Source of the DNA: Polaribacter gangjinensis
Lineage (GTDB): Bacteria; Bacteroidota; Bacteroidia; Flavobacteriales; Flavobacteriaceae
DNA length: 64,000 nt
NCBI RefSeq assembly: GCF_038024125.1
Contig: NZ_CP150662.1
Location: forward strand, 1,257,501-1,321,500
Direction of reading: 5' to 3'
In this document: one piece after another, positions 37,926 through 47,811 of the stretch
Numbering within the stretch: position 1 is the stretch's first letter
Layout of the letters: every line of letters starts with the position of its first letter
Made by a program: the position numbers and the translations under genes
The notes under the pieces: generated by a model
What the model saw: the letters and a program-made list of their open reading frames with translations, nothing else
What the model was told of the DNA's origin: nothing
The model's database searches: none

Positions 37926-37957
37926 CAAATGTAGAAAGGGTTTTTTAGTTGCACAAA
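37926..37957 (-). promoter_or_regulatory. trp operon promoter
   Basis: On the minus strand, TTTG (37957-37954) is separated by 20 bp from TACATTTG (37933-37926), a match to the Bacteroidota TTTG/TAnnTTTG promoter. Transcription should start near 37919, next to the leader peptide ATG. The remaining 37958-38269 region is AT-rich non-coding sequence with the terminator-like hairpin noted separately. Confidence 0.8.
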
Positions 37958-38150
37958 TTTTATGATGATTTTTTTAAGTTTCTTAACACTTTCTTAAATT
38001 ATAAATTTTTTAATTACAAATTATAACTTATTTCAATATTTTAGTTATATTTTATAATCATTTATAGACTTTTAATTTACATTAATCATAATATATTGGT
38101 CATTTGCATTTCAAAACATGTGTTTGATTTGAATTTACTGAATTAATCTA

Positions 38151-38189
38151 CGCACCAATGATTTTTTATTAAAATTGTTGGTGTGTTTT
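38151..38189 (+). terminator. Orphan intrinsic terminator-like hairpin
   Basis: CGCACCAATGATTTT (38151-38165) pairs with AAAATTGTTGGTGTG (38171-38185) over 15 positions with three G-U wobbles, followed by TTTT. It points on the plus strand, but no gene lies upstream on that strand within the intergenic region. Confidence 0.55.
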
Positions 38190-38224
38190 ATTTATAGAAA
38201 GTTTAATCACTCATAAAACTTTTG

Positions 38225-38232
38225 TAGTTTTG
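38225..38232 (+). promoter_or_regulatory. Putative -7 box of the gatCAB-aspS operon
   Basis: TAGTTTTG fits TAnnTTTG and ends 37 bp before the start of the GatC-like gene. The -33 region is not clearly conserved. Confidence 0.5.
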
Positions 38233-38269
38233 ACCCGGAATTAAAAGATAATTTAAATAAAATTGACTG

Positions 38270-38539
38270 ATGAGTAACTTAATGACTGTTGATATTTTGT
38301 CGAGTATCAAAGGCGCAAAACCTTCTGAAACTGTATCTAAATTGTTTGATGTTATTAAAAATGCCAATTCATCATCATCCAATTTTAGCTCAAAAAATCA
38401 TCAAAATGCAGTTTCATTGGAACAATTAAGAGAAGATGTCATCATAGAAAGTAGCGATTTAGAGAAAAAAATTATCATTGAAAACTTTCCAAAAGAAAAA
38501 AATGGATATTTAGTGGTATCCAAAGTTATTGAAGAATAA
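38270..38539 (+). CDS. gatC: Divergent GatC-like amidotransferase subunit
   Basis: This 89-residue protein lies directly before gatA (2-bp gap). Its C-terminal half keeps the GatC signature: QLREDVII (LRED at residues 53-56), ENFPKE (about 71-76, the NAPE position) and NGYLVVSKVIEE (78-89, the GYFKVPKVLE position). The N-terminal helical hairpin of normal GatC is not recognisable; residues ~30-48 are Ser/Asn-rich instead. GatC threads between GatA and GatB and stabilises the complex, so this reduced form should still bridge GatA and the GatB domain. Identification rests on the C-terminal motif and operon position. Confidence 0.7.
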   Translation: MSNLMTVDILSSIKGAKPSETVSKLFDVIKNANSSSSNFSSKNHQNAVSLEQLREDVIIESSDLEKKIIIENFPKEKNGYLVVSKVIEE

Positions 38540-38541
38540 AT

Positions 38542-39942
38542 ATGGAATCACAAATTAGAGAAATTCATCAACAACTCGTTGATAAAAAAATAACTTGTAC
38601 AGCATTGGTTCAAGAAAAATTGAATTTACTTAAACCAAACACGTACAACACTGTCAATTCACTTTTAGAAAATTTGGCTTTGGAAAAAGCGCAAAAAGTA
38701 GATGAAAAAATTAAAAGAGGCGAAAAAATAGGACTTTTAGAAGGCATCCCTTTTGGCGTAAAAGATGTGTTTATGCTTCAAGGAACTTACACAACTGCAA
38801 GTGCTAATTTTTTAAAAAACTACAAAGCTGCATACACTGCAACTGCCATTCAAAAATTGATAGATGCTGGTGCAATTCCTATTGTAAAAGAAAATTGTGA
38901 TAGTTTTGGCCATGGTTCATCTTCTGAAAATACTATTTTTGGCGCTGTAAAAAACGCCTTAAATTCAGATTTAGTTGGAGGTGGATCAAGTGGAGGATCT
39001 GCTGTAAATGTGGCAAAAAACTATACCACTTTTTCAATTGGTGGTGATACTGGAGGTTCAGTTAGGCAACCTGCAGGATACAATAAAGTATATGGTTTAA
39101 AGCCAACTTATGGACGCATTTCACGTTTTGGATTGCTTGCATACGCTTCTTCTACAGACTGTGTGGGTCCAATTACAACAAGTATTGAAGACCTCAGAAT
39201 TGTATTAAATACCATTAGTGGTATTGATATTAAAGATCAAACCACATATTTCTCTGAAGAAATTTCTGATGAAAAAATTTCAAAATCCGATGAAATAAAA
39301 ACAATTGGATATTTTAAAAATTTCATTGAAAATGATGCTATTGATGCAACCATAAAATCAGATTTTTTAAAAGCAATTGAAAAAATAAAAGCTGCAGGAA
39401 TTCAAGTGAAAGAACTCGATTTTTTTGACTCAGAAATTTTAATAGCAACTTATTACACATTGGCTATGGCTGAAACTGCCTCTAATTTATCAAGATTAGA
39501 TGGTACAAATTATGGCAATAGAATGGAAGAAAAAAATTTAAAAGATACCTATTCAATTACTCGCTCTGAAAATTTTTCTGAAGAAACAAAAAGAAGAATT
39601 GTGGGTGGAAATCAAGTATTATCTCAAGGTTTTTCTGATGATATTTATCTAAAAGCATTGAGTATTAGAGATCAAATTGCTGAAAATTTTGAAAATGATT
39701 TTCGAGAAGTAGATGTAATTATATCTCCAGTTACTCCAAATTCACCTCCAAAAATTGGCGATAGTTTAAAAGATCCTTTAGCTATGTATCTGTCTGATGC
39801 TTACACAGTTGGATTTAGTTTAGGGCAATTGCCTACGCTTACAATTCCACAAGGAACATCAACAGGAATGCAACTTTCTGCCGCAAAAAATAACGACGAA
39901 TTGTTACTAAAATTCGCAAACTTCTTAAAAGAGGTCATATAA
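38542..39942 (+). CDS. gatA: Asp-tRNA(Asn)/Glu-tRNA(Gln) amidotransferase subunit A
   Basis: This 466-residue amidase-signature enzyme releases ammonia from glutamine or asparagine for tRNA amidation. The Ser-cisSer-Lys triad is intact: Lys74 (FGVKDVF), Ser149 (GGGSSGGSAVN) and Ser173 (GGDTGGSVRQPA), with the same 75- and 24-residue spacing as known GatA. It overlaps the following gatB/aspS by one base (TAATG). Together with the GatC-like gene upstream it forms a transamidosome operon. Confidence 0.94.
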   Translation: MESQIREIHQQLVDKKITCTALVQEKLNLLKPNTYNTVNSLLENLALEKAQKVDEKIKRGEKIGLLEGIPFGVKDVFMLQGTYTTASANFLKNYKAAYTATAIQKLIDAGAIPIVKENCDSFGHGSSSENTIFGAVKNALNSDLVGGGSSGGSAVNVAKNYTTFSIGGDTGGSVRQPAGYNKVYGLKPTYGRISRFGLLAYASSTDCVGPITTSIEDLRIVLNTISGIDIKDQTTYFSEEISDEKISKSDEIKTIGYFKNFIENDAIDATIKSDFLKAIEKIKAAGIQVKELDFFDSEILIATYYTLAMAETASNLSRLDGTNYGNRMEEKNLKDTYSITRSENFSEETKRRIVGGNQVLSQGFSDDIYLKALSIRDQIAENFENDFREVDVIISPVTPNSPPKIGDSLKDPLAMYLSDAYTVGFSLGQLPTLTIPQGTSTGMQLSAAKNNDELLLKFANFLKEVI

Positions 39943-42900
39943 TGGAACTAGAACAAGTAAACGAATTGCTGAAAATACATGATTTAGAGCTCGTAATTGG
40001 CTTGGAAACGCATGTGCGATTGAATACAAAAACAAAATTGTTTTGTTCTTGTCCAACTCAAGAAACTGATCAACCAAATCAACATATTTGTTCGGTTTGT
40101 ACTGGACAAATGGGCGTTTTGCCAGCTGTAAATAAAGAAGCGATTAAAAAAGCAATTTATTTTGGAAAAGCAGTAAAATCATCCTTTTCAAATGAGATAA
40201 TTTCTTGGGATAGAAAACATTACGAATATCCTGACAACCCAAAAAATATACAAATAACGCAATTTCATAATCCTATCATTCCTGATGGACAAGTGTCTTG
40301 TTTCAGAAATGATGGATCGCAATTTACCGTAAATTTAACGCAAGTTCATATTGAAGAAGATGCCGCAAAATTGCTCCATGAAAAAGAAATTTCGCTAGTT
40401 GATTTCAACAAAGCGGGTGTTCCTTTGATTGAAATTGTTACAGAACCTTGCATTCGTCATATAGAAGATGCTTCAACGTATGCACAATACATTCATAGAA
40501 TTGTTCAGAATTTAAAAATTTCTGAGGCAAATCTAGAAAAAGGTGAGTTTAAATCGGATGTTTCTGTATCACTCAGAAAAAAACACAGCTATCATTTGAA
40601 TCCAAGAACGGAGATTAAAAACTTGAATTCATTCAAATTTATGGTGGAAGCTTTGAAAGAAGAAGTTGAAAAACAACTCAACTACTTTATTGAAAATAAA
40701 GCTTTTAGACCCGAACAAACCACAGTTTTGTTTGATGCTGATTTGAAGCAAACCAAAACCATGCGTAAAAAGGAATTTGAAGCGGATTATCGATTTATAA
40801 CTGAGCCAGATATTCCTTTTGTAAATATCAAAAATGCAATTGATTCGATTGATGTTGATATTAGTTCATTGCCTTTTGCGGTGGAATCTATTTTGATTAA
40901 AGGCGGAGTTTTGCCTCAAGATGCCAAATTTTTCACAGCAGATTCTTTGCGTTCAGAAACTTTTGTAGCAATCAATAATGTACTTCAAGATCCATCTTTT
41001 GTTGCCAAAACATTGGTGAATAATATTGGCGCTGACGAATATAAAAACATCCACGATGTTTCGCATTTGACAGAGATTTTTCAACTTTTTAAGGATGAAA
41101 AAATCACGGCTGTTTTAGTTCAAAATGCTATTTTAAATTATTTGAAAGATCAAACTTTTGACTACAATAAATATTTTGATGAAAATACCATTTCAAACGA
41201 AAAAATAATTGCAGCTGTTCAAAAAGTGATTCAAGATAATAGTTCAATTGCGGATGAAATAAAAGCAGGAAATGAAGGAAAATCAGGAATTTTAGTTGGA
41301 AAAGTAATTGCAATTATCGGAAAAGGCGCTTCAGGGAAAATTGTTCGTGAAGAAATTTTGAGACAATTAGAAAGCGATTCAGAAATAACTATCCCTCAAA
41401 AAATTGGAGCTAATTCAGTTTTATCCAAAGTAAAAACTCAAAAATCTGAAAATAAAGACGAAGAGGAATTACAAAAAATTCCAATCATCATCAAAGAAAA
41501 CTACAGAACTCATAAAATTTCTGAACTTTCTGAAAACTCAATTTCTAGTGAAATTACTTTGGCTGGTTGGGTTTCAAGTGTTCGTGATCATGGAGAATTG
41601 ATTTTTATTGATGTTCGGGATTCTAGTTACGAAATTTTTCAAGTTCGTTTGAGTAGAGAATCTTTCCCGAATTTAGATGATTTGGTTAAATTAAAACCTG
41701 AAACTGTCATTATGGTTACAGGAATTGTCGTCCAAAGAAATGAAGACGACTATAATTTGAGTTTAAGAACTGGAAAAATAGAATTGGAAACAACCCATTT
41801 AGAAATTCTGAATTTATCCAAAACCTTGCCTTTTGAAATCAAAAGAGCTACAAAATCGAATGAAAATGTTCGCTTTCAATATAAGTTTTTAGACCATAGA
41901 AATGAGGAAGTTCGCAAGGCAATTATCAATCGTCATAAAGTGATTAAATTGTTACGTGATTTGTTGGATGAAGAAGAATTCTTAGAAATTGAAACACCTA
42001 TTTTAACTGCAGGAACTGACGAAGGAGCAAGAGAATTCATTGTGCCAACAAGAAAACAAGCAGGTTCATTTTATACCTTACCACAAGCGCCACAACAATT
42101 CAAACAAATGTTGATGGTTGGTGGATTTGAAAAATATTTTCAAATAGCGCGTTGTTTTAGAGACGAAGATTCGCGTGGAGATCGTCAACCCGAATTTACG
42201 CAACTAGACATGGAAATGGCATACACAAGTATGCAAAAAATCATCGATTTGAATACAAAACTATTCAATGAAGTGGTTACAAAAATCTATGGAAATCAAT
42301 GGATTTTAAAACCTTTTGAAATCATTACTTATAAAGAAGCCATGGATTTTTATGGCTGTGACAGACCTGATTTACGCTTTGGATTGCAAATGCAAGACAT
42401 TACTGATATTGTAAAAGAAACTACTTTTCAAGTATTTAGCAAACCTATTGAAGATGGCGGAATTGTAAAATGCATTAAAGTTTCAGCAAAAGAACAAGGC
42501 AATAAACGAATGTCAAAAGGTCAAATTGAAAACTTAACTGCGATTGCACAACAACATGGTTTGGGAGGTTTAGCGTATATTATTGTCAATGAAAATGAGT
42601 TGCAATCACCAATTATTAAATTTTTAGGAGAGGAAATTGCCGTAAAAATTATTGAAGCAACCAAAGCTCAAATTGGTGATATTGTATTTTTCTCAGCTGC
42701 TGATTATGCAACTGCTAATAAAGCATTGGATGCAGTTCGTCAAGAAATGGGGAAAATTCTAAAACTCATCAATCCAAAAGAACTGAGACCTGCTTGGGTA
42801 ATTGATTTTCCAATGTTTGAAAAAAACGATGATGGAAGATGGACTTTTACCCACAATCCATTTTCAATGCCTGCTGTAAAAGATTTAGCAAAACATTTGG

Positions 42901-43283
42901 ATGGCAATGACAATGAAATTGGAAGTATTATTGCGCAACAATACGATTTGATTTTAAACGGTTACGAAATTGGTGGTGGATCTGTGAGAGCGCACAAATC
43001 AGAAATCTTAGAAGCAACTTATAAAAACATGGGGTACAACAAAGAAGAAATGCTTAAAAGCGTTGGAACCATGTATAAAGCTTTTCAATATGGAGCACCA
43101 CCTCATGGAGGAATTGCATGGGGAATAGATCGTTTGATGATGATTTTAGAGAAAAAATCATCTATCAGAGAAGTAATGGCATTCCCAAAAACAGGTACCT
43201 CAGAAGATTTACTTTTTGGAAGTCCATCTCCACTTTCTGACAAAAAAGTAGAAGAAATGAACGTTAAAGTCATCAAAAAGTAA
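39942..43283 (+). CDS. gatB/aspS: GatB fused to aspartyl-tRNA synthetase
   Basis: This 1113-residue protein joins two full enzymes. Residues ~1-485 are GatB: VIGLETHVRLN, a Zn site with Cys35, Cys37, Cys50 and Cys53, DFNKAGVPLIEIVTEP, and a YqeY-like tail (GKVIAIIGKGASGKIV). After a ~30-residue charged linker, residues ~515-1113 are bacterial-type AspRS: an OB fold (GWVSSVRDHGELIFIDVRD), class II motif 2 (FRDEDSRGDRQPEFTQLDME), the GAD insertion, and motif 3 (GAPPHGGIAWGIDRLMM). The physical link should channel Asp-tRNA(Asn) from charging to amidation. Such fusions are known in flavobacteria. It overlaps gatA by one base. Confidence 0.95.
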   Translation: MELEQVNELLKIHDLELVIGLETHVRLNTKTKLFCSCPTQETDQPNQHICSVCTGQMGVLPAVNKEAIKKAIYFGKAVKSSFSNEIISWDRKHYEYPDNPKNIQITQFHNPIIPDGQVSCFRNDGSQFTVNLTQVHIEEDAAKLLHEKEISLVDFNKAGVPLIEIVTEPCIRHIEDASTYAQYIHRIVQNLKISEANLEKGEFKSDVSVSLRKKHSYHLNPRTEIKNLNSFKFMVEALKEEVEKQLNYFIENKAFRPEQTTVLFDADLKQTKTMRKKEFEADYRFITEPDIPFVNIKNAIDSIDVDISSLPFAVESILIKGGVLPQDAKFFTADSLRSETFVAINNVLQDPSFVAKTLVNNIGADEYKNIHDVSHLTEIFQLFKDEKITAVLVQNAILNYLKDQTFDYNKYFDENTISNEKIIAAVQKVIQDNSSIADEIKAGNEGKSGILVGKVIAIIGKGASGKIVREEILRQLESDSEITIPQKIGANSVLSKVKTQKSENKDEEELQKIPIIIKENYRTHKISELSENSISSEITLAGWVSSVRDHGELIFIDVRDSSYEIFQVRLSRESFPNLDDLVKLKPETVIMVTGIVVQRNEDDYNLSLRTGKIELETTHLEILNLSKTLPFEIKRATKSNENVRFQYKFLDHRNEEVRKAIINRHKVIKLLRDLLDEEEFLEIETPILTAGTDEGAREFIVPTRKQAGSFYTLPQAPQQFKQMLMVGGFEKYFQIARCFRDEDSRGDRQPEFTQLDMEMAYTSMQKIIDLNTKLFNEVVTKIYGNQWILKPFEIITYKEAMDFYGCDRPDLRFGLQMQDITDIVKETTFQVFSKPIEDGGIVKCIKVSAKEQGNKRMSKGQIENLTAIAQQHGLGGLAYIIVNENELQSPIIKFLGEEIAVKIIEATKAQIGDIVFFSAADYATANKALDAVRQEMGKILKLINPKELRPAWVIDFPMFEKNDDGRWTFTHNPFSMPAVKDLAKHLDGNDNEIGSIIAQQYDLILNGYEIGGGSVRAHKSEILEATYKNMGYNKEEMLKSVGTMYKAFQYGAPPHGGIAWGIDRLMMILEKKSSIREVMAFPKTGTSEDLLFGSPSPLSDKKVEEMNVKVIKK

Positions 43284-43307
43284 GCTTTTTAAAAAATATT
43301 AAATTTC

Positions 43308-43335
43308 AAAATCTCGCAAATGCGAGATTTTTTTT
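43308..43335 (+). terminator. Intrinsic terminator of gat-aspS operon
   Basis: ATCTCGCA (43311-43318) and TGCGAGAT (43321-43328) form an 8-bp stem with a 2-nt formal loop, followed by seven T. It ends the gatCA-gatB/aspS transcript. Confidence 0.85.
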
Positions 43336-43461
43336 ATTTACAACTTTTTTAAAACATAAAAAATTCGAAATTTTAAAAATAAAGCCATTTATAGACGATT
43401 TAAGACACTTTCTCTTTTTTAATAAATGTTGATAATTTTAAAAGAATCTTGCTAAAAAGTC

Positions 43462-43491
43462 TTGAAATCAATTCATAAAATTGTAAATTTG
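43462..43491 (+). promoter_or_regulatory. gyrB promoter
   Basis: TTG (43462-43464) is 19 bp upstream of TAAATTTG (43484-43491), matching the Bacteroidota -33/-7 pattern, with the gyrB ATG 38 bp further on. Confidence 0.65.
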
Positions 43492-43526
43492 AGTTTGAAA
43501 TTTTTAAAAATCAAACAATTCATTGA

Positions 43527-45467
<1,941 letters not shown>

Positions 45468-45488
45468 TAAAATTTAACAACATATAAT

Positions 45489-45525
45489 AAATGCACACTT
45501 TTATTAAAGTTGTGCATTTTTTTTT
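45489..45525 (+). terminator. Intrinsic terminator of gyrB
   Basis: AATGCACA (45490-45497) pairs with TGTGCATT (45511-45518), extended inward by CTTT/AAAG, followed by a run of about nine T. It closes gyrB. Confidence 0.88.
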
Positions 45526-45592
45526 TACTTTAGCCTAGAATTTAAGAAAAAATTAACCAAATTTATCAACGAATCTAAACTATTTAAAAAAA

Positions 45593-46651
45593 ATGAAAAA
45601 GTATACTTTAATTTTTATAGGCGTATTTGTTCTATCAACCAATACAAAAGCGCAAGACGGTTTTGAAAACATCCTACTTGCAGAAGGTAGTGATGTAAAC
45701 AAAATAATGCAAGGTTATTTTGCTCCTGCTATGGAGGGATTTATTTATGGTATGAATAATGGATGGGCACATACAGCGAAAGTTCATAAAGTTTTAGGTT
45801 TTGACTTAACTTTAGGTTTGAGTGCTTCTATGGTACCTTCAGAAAAAGAAATTTTTAGTCTTTCTGGACTGACTTCAATATCTGGCGCTTCAACAGCACC
45901 TTCTTTTGCTGGAGTTGGAACACAAACAAACTTAACTGTAACTAGAACCGTTACCATTCAAAACCCAAACTCACCTGCATTTGGACAATCACAGGTTGTT
46001 ACTGCTGGATTAACACTTCCTGGAGGTATTAAAGATGATTTACCTTTAAATGCAATACCAGCACCAATAGCCCAATTAAATGTTGGTTTGCCTTGGAAAT
46101 TAGAAGGTATGTTAAGAATCGTTCCAAAAATAGATTTAGGAGATGATGGAGGTCAAGTAAATATGTTAGGATTAGGATTAAAAAAAGAAATTACAAGTTG
46201 GTTTGGACCAATGGAAAAAACACCATTACACGTTGCTCTTCTTGCTGCATATACAACAATGGGTGTAACATATGGTATAGAGAATCAAAATTCTGGGAGT
46301 TTAATTATAAACAATGCTTCAGCTGAATTTGAATTAAAAGCCTTCACTGTTCAAGCTTTAGCTTCATTGAATTTTCCGATTATCAATTTATTTGGTGGTA
46401 TTGGTTACAGTAGTGGTAGTTCATCTTATAGAATGCCAGGAACTTATCAAGGTAATTATAACTATACAGTTGGAGGGCAACAATATACTGAAACAATCAA
46501 TTTAAGTGCTCCAAATTTAGATTTTAGCGCAAGCGGATTTACTACATCTGTAGGAGCGAGATTAAGTTTAGGTTTCTTTAAAATATTTGCCTCTTATACC
46601 TTACAAGAATACAATGCTTTAAATGCAGGAATTGCAATAAGTATCAGATAA
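45593..46651 (+). CDS. DUF6588-like exported barrel protein
   Basis: This 352-residue protein has a signal peptide (MKKYTLIFIGVFVLSTNTKAQ). The mature part has the DUF6588 pattern: GYFAPAMEGFIYGMNNGW near residues 41-58, FDLTLGLSASMVP, LNVGLPWKLEGMLRIVPKID, LGLGLKKEITSW and a closing strand set (GFTTSVGARLSLGFFKIFASYTLQEYN). It is probably an outer-membrane beta-barrel of unknown function. It is flanked by terminators on both sides, so it is likely monocistronic. Confidence 0.7.
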   Translation: MKKYTLIFIGVFVLSTNTKAQDGFENILLAEGSDVNKIMQGYFAPAMEGFIYGMNNGWAHTAKVHKVLGFDLTLGLSASMVPSEKEIFSLSGLTSISGASTAPSFAGVGTQTNLTVTRTVTIQNPNSPAFGQSQVVTAGLTLPGGIKDDLPLNAIPAPIAQLNVGLPWKLEGMLRIVPKIDLGDDGGQVNMLGLGLKKEITSWFGPMEKTPLHVALLAAYTTMGVTYGIENQNSGSLIINNASAEFELKAFTVQALASLNFPIINLFGGIGYSSGSSSYRMPGTYQGNYNYTVGGQQYTETINLSAPNLDFSASGFTTSVGARLSLGFFKIFASYTLQEYNALNAGIAISIR

Positions 46652-46663
46652 AATAATAAGATA

Positions 46664-46707
46664 TTTTCATAAAAAAAGACACCAAAAGGTGTCTTTTTTT
46701 ATGAAAA
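46664..46707. terminator. Long symmetric terminator
   Basis: A 20-bp perfect inverted repeat (arms 46664-46683 and 46688-46707, core AAAGACACC/GGTGTCTTT) has a 4-nt AAAA loop and T/A runs on both sides. It ends the barrel gene. Confidence 0.9.
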
Positions 46708-46736
46708 TTATCACATATAAATTATTGAGAATATCG

Positions 46737-46744
46737 TATTTTTG
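46737..46744 (+). promoter_or_regulatory. Putative -7 box of mdh
   Basis: TATTTTTG fits TAnnTTTG and ends 37 bp upstream of the mdh ATG, shortly after the long terminator. No clear -33 element. Confidence 0.45.
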
Positions 46745-46781
46745 TAGCTTACAATTAATCATTAATTAAAAACTAAAAAAT

Positions 46782-47708
46782 ATGAAAGTTTCAGTTGTTG
46801 GTGCAGGTGCAGTTGGCGCAAGTTGTGCAGAGTATATTGCTATTAAAAACTTCGCATCCGAAGTAGTTTTACTAGATATCAAAGAAGGTTATGCTGAAGG
46901 AAAAGCAATGGATTTGATGCAAACTGCTTCTTTAAATGGGTTTGATACCAAAATCACGGGAAGTACAAACGATTATTCAAAAACTGCAAATTCTGATGTT
47001 TGCGTAATTACATCTGGAATTCCAAGAAAACCAGGAATGACACGTGAAGAATTGATTGACATCAATGCCGGAATTGTAAAAACAGTAGCCTCAAATTTGC
47101 TAACTTATTCCCCAAATACAATCTTGATTGTAGTTTCAAATCCTATGGACACAATGACATATTTGGTTCACAAAACAACAAACTTACCAAAAAATAAAAT
47201 TATTGGAATGGGTGGAGCTTTAGATTCTGCTCGTTTTAAATATAGATTGGCTGAAGCTTTAGATGCTCCAATTTCGGATGTTGATGGAATGGTAATTGGT
47301 GGTCACTCTGATACAGGAATGGTACCTTTAACAAGATTAGCAACAAGAAATTCTGTTCCTGTTTCTGAATTCATTTCACCTGAAAGATTAGAACAAGTAA
47401 AAGAAGATACCAAAGTTGGTGGTGCAACTTTAACCAAATTATTGGGTACTTCAGCTTGGTATGCACCTGGAGCTGCTGTAAGTGCTATGGTTCAAGCAAT
47501 TGCTTGTGATCAGAAAAAAGTATTTCCTTGTTCAACATTCTTAAGTGGTGAATACGGAATGAATAATATTTGCTTAGGAGTTCCTGTTGTTATAGGAAAA
47601 AACGGAATTGAGAGTATTGTTGAAATCACATTGAATAATGCAGAAAAAGAAACTATGGTTGCCTCTGCTGAAGGTGTTTCTGCTGTAAACGACTTATTAA
47701 ACTTTTAA
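46782..47708 (+). CDS. mdh: Malate dehydrogenase
   Basis: This 308-residue enzyme interconverts malate and oxaloacetate in the TCA cycle. It is of the LDH-like MDH type. The NAD-binding fold begins VVGAGAVGASCAEY (residues 5-18), with Asp at LLDIKEG as NAD+-specificity residue. Substrate-binding arginines lie in SGIPRKPGMTREE (about 83-95), the catalytic Asp-His pair in GMGGALDSAR and IGGHSDTGMVP (His near 174). It is monocistronic between two terminators. Confidence 0.95.
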   Translation: MKVSVVGAGAVGASCAEYIAIKNFASEVVLLDIKEGYAEGKAMDLMQTASLNGFDTKITGSTNDYSKTANSDVCVITSGIPRKPGMTREELIDINAGIVKTVASNLLTYSPNTILIVVSNPMDTMTYLVHKTTNLPKNKIIGMGGALDSARFKYRLAEALDAPISDVDGMVIGGHSDTGMVPLTRLATRNSVPVSEFISPERLEQVKEDTKVGGATLTKLLGTSAWYAPGAAVSAMVQAIACDQKKVFPCSTFLSGEYGMNNICLGVPVVIGKNGIESIVEITLNNAEKETMVASAEGVSAVNDLLNF

Positions 47709-47738
47709 TCTTTTTAGATAATATTCCATTAAAAATAC

Positions 47739-47775
47739 AAACCTCACAAACTAACATTTGTGAGGTTTTTTTATT
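47739..47775. terminator. Bidirectional terminator of mdh and fhs
   Basis: AAACCTCACAAA (47739-47750) and TTTGTGAGGTTT (47757-47768) pair over 12 bp around a 6-nt loop, followed by T on the plus strand and an A run on the other side. It lies between convergent genes. Confidence 0.9.
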
Positions 47776-47811
47776 TCTATTGTCTAACAATTAATAAGTG
47801 TTAATCTATAT

